Assembly (NCBI GenBank): GCA_900618425.1
Contig: UZAN01039995.1
Coordinates: 4,457 to 68,456, forward strand
Reading direction: 5' to 3'
Origin: Echinostoma caproni
Lineage: Eukaryota; Platyhelminthes; Trematoda; Plagiorchiida; Echinostomatidae
DNA: 64,000 bases
Part shown: positions 50,050 through 62,300 of the stretch, in pieces
How the letters are laid out: each line of letters opens with the position of its first letter
Position numbering within the stretch: position 1 is the stretch's first letter
Notes under the pieces: generated by a model
What the model saw: only the letters and a program-made list of their open reading frames with translations
Database searches by the model: none
What the model was told of the DNA's origin: nothing
Position numbers and translations under genes: made by a program

Positions 50050-51024
50050 GTCATCAGAAGATGTCGAGCTACGGCTGACGATGGAGTCTTTTAGTTTCGA
50101 CCGTTGATTCTATGTCGCGAACTTGACCCAGATTGCGTCATCCGACTTTGAACCCAATTTGGAATATGTTCAGCAACCCGGTTACGTAATTGTCGCTCTG
50201 TTCTGCCCACGTAGGTCGCTCCGCACCCACATTGGAATTGGTAAATCAGATTAGAGTTGGCGTACAGAGGCAGACGNNNNNNNNNNNNNNNNNNNNNNNN
50301 NNNNNNNNNNNNNNNNNNNNNNNNNNNNNNNNNNNNNNNNNNNNNNNNNNNNNNNNNNNNNNNNNNNNNNNNNNNNNNNNNNNNNNNNNNNNNNNNNNNN
50401 NNNNNNNNNNNNNNNNNNNNNNNNNNNNNNNNNNNNNNNNNNNNNNNNNNNNNNNNNNNNNNNNNNNNNNNNNNNNNNNNNNNNNNNNNNNNNNNNNNNN
50501 NNNNNNNNNNNNNNNNNNNNNNNNNNNNNNNNNNNNNNNNNNNNNNNNNNNNNNNNNNNNNNNNNNNNNNNNNNNNNNNNNNNNNNNNNNNNNNNNNNNN
50601 NNNNNNNNNNNNNNNNNNNNNNNNNNNNNNNNNNNNNNNNNNNNNNNNNNNNNNNNNNNNNNNNNNNNNNNNNNNNNNNNNNNNNNNNNNNNNNNNNNNN
50701 NNNNNNNNNNNNNNNNNNNNNNNNNNNNNNNNNNNNNNNCGGGGGTGTGGGTATTCTAGTTGTCCGATAGACGATTTGGGGGTCAGCTACATAGTGGGTT
50801 CGCGCCATTGCCGATCTCAGTCGTTTTTTGAGCAAACCGCTTACGTCATCACCTTTGAATTGGAGGCACAAAGTAACTCGTCATTTTGGGGCTGACGCAA
50901 TTGTTTCTTTGACAGTTCTTGGTTTGCTGTGTCTATTGACGAACGCCTCGGGGTAAGCATTTTCTGTTAACACCTCCCGAAGGTTTTGTAGTTCTTGTTC
51001 GATTGTATCTTCCGTACAGATCGT
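50050..51024 (-). pseudogene. Penelope P2 connector and GIY-YIG endonuclease coding remnant
   Basis: Read on the minus strand from 51020: EDTIEQELQNLREVLTENAY (the NGYP-like connector start), a TGA stop at 50881-50883, then CLQFKGDDVSGLLKKRL and VYRTTRIPTPP at the gap edge. After the gap come RLPLYANSNLIYQF, CGCGATYVGRT (the YVG of the GIY-YIG fold at 50205-50213), RVAEHIPNW, a TAA stop at 50091-50093, and SSAVARHLLM. Apart from the two stops the frame is intact, so decay is slight. The endonuclease normally nicks target DNA for reverse transcription. Confidence 0.85.
50277..50739. other. Assembly gap (463 N), probably oversized
   Basis: The codons on the two sides (TTRIPTPP and RLPLYANS) are separated by only about two residues in the Penelope connector, as P1 (TRDKLPLYATS) and P3 (TPSIEQPLQLSA) show. 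Unless something is inserted here, only a few bases are missing. Confidence 0.9.
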
Positions 51025-51365
51025 GCAACACCAGATCGACCGAAGCATGGCGTTCCGAATTATCTACAAGTCACGAACCGCAAGATTTCTACGGTTTGCA
51101 GAAGCGGTTGCTATCAGTCGATGGAAGCCCCCTTGTGTCAACAAAAGGAACTTTATGTTAGTTTATCCTTACCCTGGTGATAGTCTTTTTTACCCCTCCC
51201 GCTTTTATGTTTTCTTTTCTGTTTCATTGTATTTTATTCATCTTTGTTGCCATGCGAAATCCCAATATAAGTATTGTACTTTCTGCAGTATGCACCATGT
51301 TGAGGTGCAACGAAATCGTCCTGGACATAAATCGTGCAGTATTACAATTTGGTCTTTTCTTTTCA
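51025..51365 (+). repeat. Right inverted arm of Penelope P2
   Basis: This is the plus-strand copy of the Penelope 3' end. It includes the C-terminal codons; in a shifted frame APLCQQKELYVSLSLPW ends at the TGA near 51178-51180, matching the usual Penelope C-terminus. A one-base loss in the C tract near 51130 explains the frameshift. A further 35 bases (51366-51400) precede the TSD. Confidence 0.88.
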
Positions 51366-51400
51366 AATTGATCTCGGGAAAGGCTTGCTTCAGTTTCCTC

Positions 51401-51412
51401 AAAACCTTTATA
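51401..51412 (+). repeat. Right copy of a 12-bp target-site duplication
   Basis: AAAACCTTTATA is identical to 49721-49732. Confidence 0.7.
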
Positions 51413-54400
51413 GCAAGCGTGATAGAAATATTGCGTGCCAGTAACTGAATGCTAAGTGGTGGCCACCAGTTTAAAGGCAGTCCGGTTACGAAAGATTTTT
51501 GATCAAACGTTTGGCAGTAAAATGATTTGAAAAGCAAATTTAATGTAAATTCAGGTTTGTCTCATGTGAAAATTTGAAGGAATGTGAAGTCTTATTGGTT
51601 AATTCCGTCAAAAATGAAGAAATGCGTACCTTTTTACTAATGCTATACATGAAGTCCGTTCAGTTAGTCTTTCGAAAAAGAAAAGGTAATAGAGCTTCAG
51701 GGAATAGAACTCAATCTACATTGTATCAAATTATGTTGTTCCCAATAAGCGTTCATTATTTTCTCTACGCTGTAATGATCGTTTTCGGGGTCGGGACTGA
51801 GCAAAAACTTGTCCGTCGCCATACTAACCTGTGAATCTAGTTCAGCAAAATAAAGCCATTCAGTAAATAGGAGATTGGAGGTGATCTAGTATGCCAGACT
51901 TTCGAGAAAAGAAAACTTTGATGGCCGAAGACCCTTACATAACCATCAATACCCAAGTTATTCTACAATGTGAACAAGAACATCAGAACCACAATTCACA
52001 GGCAACATGAATTAGAGGAATGATCATTCGTCTTAAATTTGTTCGAAGGCCACAGTTCTGTGATGGTAAATGTACTCGATGTTTCTTCGGTCGTTATCAC
52101 ACTGGAAAGAAGGTTGAGAGATAAAATCATAACACCATCTTCTAAAGTTCCACTCTGATGTGTTTTCCTAAGCACCGCAAGAATGGGTGCCACTCACTCC
52201 CTTCCTGCACTTTAGGTTCCTTTAGCATATGAATTAAAAGGACGCAAAACATGATTATTAATACTGCTACGTACTGAAATTACTTATTTTGCACCTGTTT
52301 AACAGCCATTTCTACGGTATTCCAAATAGGCAGATTAATTCCAGCAGCAACACCTACTACTGTCGAATATGCATTTTATAAGTATTGCAATCAAATGAAC
52401 GCAGGCTTTGGAATAACACTCTTTGATTTCTGTGTGACTTCTGTTATTTATACTATGAATATTTGGTTGAATTGCATATCGTTTGCAAGAACTAGAAGAA
52501 CATGGTATAACCTAATCTGGAGCTCGTCGTGATAGGCTTATTGTCTCTACAAACGTAGATGATTCCCTACTATCCAAGTGTTTTTATGGTACCCTGATTA
52601 CTATTCTATACTCGCATGACAATAAAGAAACTTGAAGTTAAATGATCGGAAAGAGTTTATTGTATCGATTTAAAATGATTCTATAAAGAATTTCGTTGGT
52701 AATAGTCTCCTTTCCGTTTACCCACTATGGCTACGGACGCGGGTGCCCCTTCCAGTTGGAATTTGAAACCCCTACAATATAAATTTTTTTTTGATAATCT
52801 TCCTCTTAACAGTAATTTCCAAAAGATACGCAACATGGATTGTTTTGGCATGATGGGTTAGTTTCACCTAAAGGACTTTCGAAATCTTTCTCTATAACCC
52901 TTCAATCCTATCTCTACAGGATTTGCTTGAATGCACACGGTTCTGAGAAGCTTCATGTTCTTTAAAAGCTAAAATCAAGTTTTTGGTTTCTTAACTTCTT
53001 CATTAGTTTAATCGGGGCAAAATTATATCAACCCTACCTCGCTAATCTACTCCTGAAGCATTCATCCTCTGCATTCAAGATGAATATTCTGAACTAAACA
53101 AGTATCACTTGACGAATGAATTCAAAACGGTCTGTTTTTTAAGATCATCCTATTTGGGAATTTGGTTGAACTACTTTCAGTCAAACATTTCATTTATCCA
53201 AGAACTACAATCAACAACGATTTATACGCCGATTGTTTATTTCACATTTGGTTATGCTTGTTATAAATCAATTCAACCTAAAAGGAATTGCGCTTGATGA
53301 CAAATTCATGTCTAGCGAGATCTGTATTCAGAATAGTAGAAAAAACGTAAATTGATAAGCTCATCATGTACGTCACTCGATGACATTTTGTATGGGGTAT
53401 TCTCTTCTGATTTCCTCTGCTTTACTCCCAAGAATAATATACGATATCATTGTTCATGAATCCAGAGCGCTTTCAGTGAATTTAGTAAAGGTAAAAGCGA
53501 CACACTGTAAACGACCATCAGAATCAAGAATAGTATTTTCCAGATGAACCACTGGGCCGGACTTTCAATGTTAGAGAGGATTCACTGCATGGTTACATGC
53601 ACACAAAAAATCCGGCCAAGAATTTGCTAACGATATGTATACTTGAATACTTCGGTGCTTTATTGATCCGAAAGTACAGAATGCGGTTGTACACGATCTA
53701 TATTAACGTTTCGTCTTCATGTAAAGAAATGTTGTGTTTAAGATCCATCGGTTAGAATATATATTTCTTCTCAGATAAAACGGAGCTAGAAAATGTATTA
53801 CAGTTGAAGTTCAAGAATAAAAAATCACTGTTGTGTGCTTGATAAAAGCCAAATAATAATTGTAGTAGTGCAATGCCCGACATTTGAGTAAAAGTTGAAC
53901 AAACTAGTGAAAAACAGTCCTCGCATGATTTTATATCATTGGCCGGACTAAGGGTGGAATGAACGTGCAAAGATTTAGCGGTAAATTAGATACTCTAAAT
54001 TTCAGTATTTTGAATAACTTGAAACTTGGTTGCCCACTTGTACTAAGAATAAGTTATTGCTTCGGGCATTTCCACTGTTCAATCATGCCCCGAGGACAAG
54101 TGCACCGCAAAAAAACTACAGAAAATTGCAATGAGTAGAACACTCAGGTCTGAATAGAAACATTAGCACCTGGAGTTGACAGATTAATTACGGACTTCAC
54201 GATTTTCCTCTTGTTGAAAACCGAGGGTGTGATCTGTCAGTTGAGAAACATTTGAACTTCAAATGATCGCAAATCAGTGAAACGTTGTATGCTCTTTTTC
54301 GAGGACTAAAATAACATAATCAATGTAACCAATGCAAGTGAAGTGGTCAGTGCTTGGTGAATCACAGCTTTGCGTAATGGTTCCGCAATTGCTTTCTCTG

Positions 54401-57400
54401 GATTCTAATCTAAGTCTCTAATTCCTACGGTATATATTTGTATACCAGGAGGATAGGAATTAAGTACTATTTGCTTAAGCTAGATTATAAATTATTGAAA
54501 AACACTTGGGCATCGCAGTGCAAAACACTAATGGAAGAAAGATGAGACAACGATAAATTGGATCTGTATGTGCTCACTGATTTTTGTGGATAGATCTGTC
54601 TGTCCTATTCTGTGTTATACTTGTAGGCTTATGGTTTCTCGTGGTTTCGCAAGCGAATTTCAATGCACTTGAAATCATGATTATAGAGTCATAAAGAATC
54701 CAAATAAACCGGAAATCATTCTGAGGCGTGCCTGAGATGACATAATTTTAACCCGGTTTGTTCTGTTTCCCTCCCATTATTTGCTTACTAAACCAACCGT
54801 CTAGTTTCTTGGTGATTCACTCGTTCTGCAGTATAGACGAGTAGTTGGGTCAATTCGTTCAGAATACTTTAAGTCAACGGAACAAAAGGTTAACCAACGT
54901 TGGTGTAGGTTAGGTTGTTTTAATAAATCACTAGTTTGTATAATTACATTAAGTACAAAACGCTTTACCAATGGCTAAACAGTTGACGGGCGAAAACTAC
55001 TCCTCAAACATCAAAACGTATCAGAGCTCACTCCAACTACAGTAATTTCTAAAAGCTTCACCGGTGCGAAACCAATCGGCTGCAATTATCTGACATTAGT
55101 GGTTTTGGACAGGAGATATTGAACAGGAATCACAATTTATCTCCAAAAGGAATATCGAACCGCCTCTCCGAAGGTAAAATCCCGATGATTCGTTGGGGAA
55201 GCAATAGTGATAAGTACAAACAGGGAAAAACTTGAGTCCGCTGTTTTCAGAGTTTACGGTTAATGAGATGAACTGTTTATTTTGTATGAAGCTTGCAATC
55301 TGAGTGATGGTATTTTCAAACAAATATCCTACCAAATAAGCACAAGCGATTGACGATGGTGGTGTTCAGGTGTTTCTGGATAGGACAAAAGTTACATGAG
55401 GTTCATGATTTTGAACCCTGCTTCTGTTACCAATCATCCCTTTTCCACAGCTGTCTTTGTTTTGTGACAGTTACATTCCTGAGATTAACTTGCCAGTCAC
55501 CTCGTTGCCGTGAAGACTTTAGAGTACCCAATAAAAAACTTCTCACTTATTTCTGTAGCTTAAATAAATGAACATATTTTGGTGGGATTGCAAAATTGTA
55601 ATGAGAAAGAGCAGGACCTAATTAACTTTCATTCAACTGAATAGAAATATGCTTATCGTTTCCCGTCGAGCCACGACACTCAATAACTTATCCAGTTTTG
55701 CCAGAGCTATTTGTTAATAATCGGGTGCATTTCCTGTGTTGCATTAACCGGAAAATATGAAAAGATGACGATGATTAACTACCACGTTATAACGTAACTA
55801 TTGCTTATTGCAGTACAAAATTACACTACCGCTATAATTTCTTGGAGTTTATTGGGTTTGCCCGTGAGTTGGTCCTACTAAAAGGAGATGGTCGGCATCT
55901 GAATATTACCACTCGCGACAAAAGCTGATTTTTTTCCTAGTTGCCTGCCACCTCCAATTCAATAAGTAGTGAATCATTTAATGTGTCGAAAATTATATTG
56001 GTTGGCCAGATTTCAGATCTCTCAGAACCTTAACGCTCGAAGAGTTATACCATATTTGGTGTCTAAGAAAAATAACTCAAGCGCATCCTCATATTTTCTG
56101 GTAGGCTCTCGACCTCCGAACTCCCTCTAAATTTCTGCCATTTCACCTGCAAGGCAAAATACGTTGATAATTTGTTGGTTCTCTTACTGGCAATTTTCAG
56201 ATTATTTTCAATTAGTAGGTAATTTGTAAATGCAATGCGAAGCATAAACAAATCTTGAGTTAAGATTGCAAATATTTTCTTCCGAATTCTTTCTATTTTC
56301 AAGGCTACTCAAAGTCTGTACCTAGTGTAAGAGTTGAAATTACGGCTATTTACCTTTAAAATTAACCTTGAGAAACCATTTGCTTCTAGTTTGCTGGTAT
56401 CTGTATCAAATGACCGTCTCAGGAAACGTCACTTGGATCCACTGCTCAATGCGTATTCTCATTTACATGACTAAAAACGTTTCTTTCTTATTTCCTTCGA
56501 CTGTACTTTAATTAAAGCTGTTTATATTTTGTTTCACGTCCAAGTATCCAATACCGCGTAATCTGTTGTTTGATTTAGTTGCAAGGTATCGATCGGTCTA
56601 TTCACTCTTAGTTACTTTAAGGTTTTTGTCTGATGTTAATTTACTGTGTCTGTGCTGTTTTTTTTGCGTTCCTAGTCCATCGGCTTAATATTCAGCTGTC
56701 ATTCAGAATTTCAATCATTCCAATACTTCTTATCTTAGTTGTTGAATGATTGCAACTTTTGTTCGGTTCAACTCCACTTAATGTGTATCTCAATGATACC
56801 TGATGTTCAAACAAAATATATTACGGTGATTTATCATATGTGTGCATAATTTTCATTGCACACCAATTGTATACTCATTTTTCGAAATATTCGAGAGATA
56901 GATATCGAGTGGGTGTAGTTCTTAATTAATTGAAGCGAAGGACACCAACGTCGCAATTCAGGAAAATGTTGATCGTATTCAGCACTTTATTCATAACTAT
57001 ATCCTTATCAACTGAAATAAATACTGTGTGAAAATTAAGGTTTAAGATATTCTTCCATGGAGAGAGAATCTCATTTTCTACCATTGCCGTATAAAATTAA
57101 GTCCTTCAAAAGAATGTTTTCGCTATTTTTTTGAATGTCATCTACTTGTTAAGCAATAGACAATCAAAAACGTAGCCAAAAAGGTTGCATTGCGCTGTGA
57201 TTCAGTGTTATGATAAAAGCGATTTCAAGCTAAAACGGTTGGCTTTTGATAGCGACTACTTCTATTTACTCCGAATCAAGGTGATAACTTCCTGTCCCTA
57301 AACAGCATTTATTTACAGAAAATATTATTCAAATCTGGTTGCTGAACTATCTTCCTCGGTATAACCAGCTGCATCATCACATCTTGGAAACGTGAAGTTA

Positions 57401-59000
57401 TCCGTGACGTGGGAGAAACTAAGTTCATCCGATACGTTGTACTTTGTCGAAATAAAGCACTGTCTCAAGCTTGCAGACGATTTCGCAATCCTCGATGACA
57501 CAAATAACACCAGTGTTTCCGTCAAAATAAACGTCTCTAGTAGTGAATAACTTCTTACTTTCCCATCGCTTTGGTAACAAGTGTATTTGATGTGTGGTAT
57601 GCTATGCTGGGGAATGATCTGGGATACATTATGCATTACTAATCGGTAATAAAGGCACATTCAGCAAGGTAGATATTGTAATAAATTCGAGTTAACTTGG
57701 CTAAGAAAAAAACACATACCCTCACTCACGCTATCACTAAAATAAACTAAAAGGTGACTTGTTTCTTTAGTATCCATAAACTGTCAACGAAATACGAGGC
57801 CTTGTATTAGAATTCTCGCCCAAGACCAAAGCAACTGGTGAAATAAGATAATAAAGAATACTGTTGACTATTTTTGAAAGTTAGTTGATGATTACCCTGA
57901 TGAATACTTCATGAACATATATGTATAACTTATAAGGAAGCAAGTGTGCCAAATCATTTTTCCCAATTAAATGTTGTTTTAAAAAGAGGAGTAGTGAAAT
58001 AGAATAACTAAATCAACGTTCATAAATTAAGGCTTCGTATTTCAGCAACGAAACGTTAACAAGCGGGATTTTTGCCGTTTTTGTGTATGATATTTGAATG
58101 CAAGACGATTTTCGCAGTGCTAATTTTAACTGATTTGAAAATGCCTCTTAAGCTTCATTAGTGGACCGTAATATCTCCAGCCATCAATATGTAACGAGAA
58201 TTAACCATGCATTCATCTCACTCAATCGGATGATCGATATTTATGTAGACCTTTTAACTCAAGTTACGCTATTCCGTTTGAATCACGTTTGCGCTTCATT
58301 TTTTACCCAACTGTCGTACAAGTAAAAACAATCTCACGGCATCTGAATGCAAGCAACTGGCGAAAGTTTTGTGATCATTTAAATTGCAAACTCTAAACCG
58401 ATATATACTATCATAAATTTTGTGAATGATTTTTAATTTTTCATCGGCATTTGCTTTCAATGGAAACACTGGTAACCGAATGAAGAAATCATCTATCGAT
58501 TATCCAACATGATTATTATGGACAAGGGTCACATGTTTGACGTTCAAAGCCACAAGAAGTGTTATCCCAAAAATATATGTATATATAATGACAGCTCCAT
58601 ATTATGGGCATAGAAACCGGGTGAACAATAAACAATTGCCACTATATCAATGTCATTTTATCAGTCAGCTTTTACCTAGTATCCATCAGATAGAATTTAC
58701 AAAGAGATTTATCAGATGTAACAATTCAGTCATTCATTTAACAGACCTTTTGGAAGGTGGTTATCTCCTTTTCTCTTTTTACAATCGTGGAAAAGTGATG
58801 TGGTTTCATTGGTTTCCCAAAAGTCTGAATGCATACTCACAAGCACGAACGCACTGTCGCGTTGATACACCTGCCTCTTCTCACCTCTTGTCATCTTGCG
58901 GTTACACAAACACATCGAAAGATAACACGCTCGATGAACTACACCTGAATTCAATCCTTCAAACCATATAGTTTACAAGTAACCACTAGCTCTTTTTTTA
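51413..59000. other. No gene recognised
   Basis: 7.6 kb of AT-rich sequence. ORFs up to 144 codons (58537-58971, plus) and 111 codons (57325-57660, minus) have no recognisable domain or repeat pattern and could be chance. I see no transposon coding remnant here. Confidence 0.5.
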
Positions 59001-59230
59001 AGTGGTTGCACAACACCACCTTTGTAATGTGTGAGGTTGGACGTGTTATATCACACATATCGATAATTCAGTGTCACAGACGGTGAGAATGGTCGCTCCG
59101 GGGGACACGCAAATACACATTTGAGAGAACGTTTGCGCCTGATAGTACATATGTCCTGCACCAACATCCAGACAGATATCCGGGCAACCGATCATAGCCA
59201 ACGGAAGCAACTTGTCATTTGTTTGTGCAG

Positions 59231-59330
59231 AAGAGACTCAAGCGATTCATTCAACCGACCGCCTATTGCTGCTTATGCTGATGTCGATGTTTCTGTTATA
59301 GATCCTACGTCGTGTGGTGATAGTGACTAG
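59231..59330 (+). CDS. Possible terminal exon of an unknown gene
   Basis: A pyrimidine-rich stretch ending TTGTTTGTGCAG (59219-59230) is followed by an open frame encoding RDSSDSFNRPPIAAYADVDV and ending in an acidic SCGDSD before TAG. The local sequence is less AT-rich than its surroundings. No domain is recognised, no upstream exon is identified and no AATAAA lies close by, so this is weak. Confidence 0.15.
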
Positions 59331-62300
59331 GCACACACCCCATAAAACGAGTACTGAAAGTCACACCACACACCGCACCGGATATCTATCAAACGTTGTT
59401 CGGCGAGCCGTAACGTTAGAACCAATTGAATTACTGAGAGTATAGTAAGGTGAAGCGAACTAAACAAAGATAAAGAACAAGATAAAACCTGAGTGATTGG
59501 TTGACTGAAAGTGTGTAGAAAAACAGAACGATAATCGTTTATGTAGAAGAGATGTTGAGAACAATTCCACTTATTCTAGCCACCACAGATCAGTACACTA
59601 GGAAAAACCTGACATTATCAAAAACAAAAACAAATACAAAAGCAGTATATGTAAGAATTTAATTCATGCAACCTCTATATACTTATACGTATCTATATAT
59701 ATTTACGAATATCGATAGGCACGAAGAAAACAATTTTCTAATGTAGTCATTAATCAAGGGATTATTCAACAATCCGATAAACTGCATTCGACGAATCACC
59801 TTAGGCTTACAGTTATGCCGATTACGACACATAAACATGTTAATGCATGAATTGTCAAAGACCCCTCGGCAGTTCCCAGTTTAGATTCCACTATTCATGA
59901 ACAGTCGGATAAAGTAAACGTAGTTCTGTGAGCCTATTTCTCAATAAGTGAATTCCCAGGTTTTAAACAAGTATGCTCAAAGTTTGGTGCAAAACAAGCA
60001 AAAAAACATGAAACAAAAAAGTTCCGGTGGATCCCAGGACTCCTGCTGAAATATTACTCACGTGGTTCCCAAAAGTTCCAAATTCTGCCATCCTATTACT
60101 GTTATGTGTTTTTTTGTAATTACAGTAAGTAATTCCAACTCGAGCAAGATCTATTAGTGATTTACTGATTTTTACAAATTGATTACTGTTTGAATTGTTG
60201 TGCTTCGCGCCTTCGGATAAGATTAGATTTTTTTATTCTACATTTCCGAAATTATTCTGCGTCAACCAAATGATCATCACTATCGTGTCTTTCAAAAGCC
60301 GTCAAATATCACTGAATTTATGAAGTGTTCTTTCCACTGGAATTTTTCAATGCTCTATGAATAAGTTGTAAAAATGATCTTTTCATTTCATGTCCGTAAG
60401 AAAGAAGTTGTAAATTTCAGTCAGTATAAATTAGAAAATCAGCGCTATTCCTTATGACTTGAAACTTGATTAGCTACTTAGGAAGTCTGATTTTGTGGAA
60501 AGTGGACAGTTTTTCATTGAACCCATGTTTAATAAAAATCTTACGTTTGCACGGTAGCACACGACTGAAACCAATAAATCATACACGTAATACTGCCGTG
60601 ATTTTCTTATAAATTCTCATAAAGTCCCGAGGCAGGAAACTTCTACGAATGAATGATGCCAGAGAGGCATACATTTTGCGCACTATTTGGTCGGTATACT
60701 TCTTTGTTTGATCAATGAGCAACAGAAATATCGTAATCGAAGTAACCATTCACTTATGCGATGACAACTTTAACTCTTTTGTCTACAGGCGTCTGACTGT
60801 CCAATTTCCACTTCTTCTTGTGGGGTCGAAGGACAGAATTGAGATTTGGTGACTGTCTGAAATTCATACATAATCGGGCAATAATCAGGCAATAATAAAT
60901 GACAATAAACCCATAAGACTACTTTTCTATTATTCCTCCTGTGTTAGTGACCTCATTGTTGCCACGTTACTACTAAGCCAACTGTTAACCCTTGGATATT
61001 AAGGAAATATATGTGTTGTTATGATGTATCACAATCAGCACCTACTCCGTAGAAAACTGAAACGCTGTTTAATTTGAAACCTTTATAAATTTCTTTATTT
61101 CACTTAGATTTTCAGGGTTATCTCAGTTGATCAAGCGAACATAACTTTATCAAAACCTCTGACGAAGAAAATCAAATGAAATATTGATAAGCCAATAAAG
61201 ACGTGCGCCATATAAACGTCTCACAGACCATGGTGTCTCTAAATTATCCTGAATGTAACCAGAATCCTGGTAAAATGAATCAAGTAGCTCTGTATACAGG
61301 GTTTTGGCCGTCTATCACTGATTAGGACAGTTTGAAGTTTGAGTCCCCCAACTCAGGACATAAAATGTTATGTCCCGAAATTGGGTTCCATTTCCAAGAG
61401 GTTAATTGGTTATCCTTTACCATTTGTCGGCCAACATGCACCACCCAAATACCCTAAATTCATTGGGGAATAAACTTATTCTCCAATAATACGATTCCAT
61501 AAGAATATCATTGCACAGACCCTTGGATTTGTGAGTTCACTTGAGTAAATTTTAACGTTTGTTTCATTAAGTTCCCGAGTTGTTTCAACACTTTCCTAGA
61601 AATTGAGAGACAGATTGACCGAAAGCTTGTAGCCTCTGCAACGGCTCTGAAGAAAGCTCAGAGTCCTTTAACCAAACGTTTTAAATTCGAATTTCTATCA
61701 GTGGTTAAAGCTGCAGCTTATTGAATCCTATGGGATCTATCCTTACTGTTATCAGTTGACAGTACGAGGGAATATCAAGTCATCACGCTCGTTCACTGGT
61801 ATTAAGGAGTCAAGTATTTAAGTGTTTCATCTTGCCAAGACATAAATGGATCCAAGGTCGAATTACAAACAACTTGGGCTGGAAAATAATCACAGATATT
61901 TTATAATCTGAGGCTGAAGGAGAGACATCGATAGTTCAAACGACCCTACTGTTGCAAGAACTTAAAGGAGTCTCCCCGGGTGTAATCATTCCTGGACAAT
62001 GGCAGCAGACTTTTGCATGCGCGGTTAATTAGATGCTCTACTTGAAATACTAGGCGGTACTGGGCAGTATTGAGATGAATAGGGTCTGTGGATTTGGAGC
62101 CAATGAACGTGGGTCATGGGTTTCAATTCTTCGACCACTTTGATTAAAATTCTTTGTGAACGTTTAAGCACCTTTTTCACTAGTTAGACATGGATTCCAA
62201 ATTTTGGTAGCGTACTCGGTGTGTGATCTAGAATATGTAAGACATTCAAATCTTGTTCCTGCTCAGAACACTACAGGCAGTATAAATCACACAGTACATA

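Larger units (their letters stand above)
49733..51400 (-). mobile_element. Penelope-like element P2: inverted composite copy with TSD
   Basis: The main part (minus strand, 51024 down to 49733) encodes the Penelope connector and C-terminal GIY-YIG endonuclease. Joined to its 5' side is a second, truncated copy of the 3' end in the opposite orientation (51025-51400, plus). The two 3' ends form nearly identical inverted arms and the whole unit is bracketed by a 12-bp direct repeat. Penelope-like elements are known to leave 5'-truncated copies with partial, often inverted, terminal segments, and this fits. A 463-N gap lies in the middle. The RT domain is missing, so the copy is non-autonomous. 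Confidence 0.82.

Noticed and set aside
49728..50054. 108-codon minus ORF and its twin at 51023-51448 as a novel duplicated gene
   Set aside because: Both are the Penelope C-terminus running into its 3' UTR through a frameshift or N. The duplication is the inverted arm.
57325..57660. 111-codon minus ORF with an acidic C-terminus
   Set aside because: No recognisable domain, no clear splice signals and ordinary AT-rich composition. Chance cannot be excluded.
58537..58971. 144-codon plus ORF
   Set aside because: The longest N-free frame in the right part of the window, but there is no domain, no repeat pattern and no neighbouring exon.
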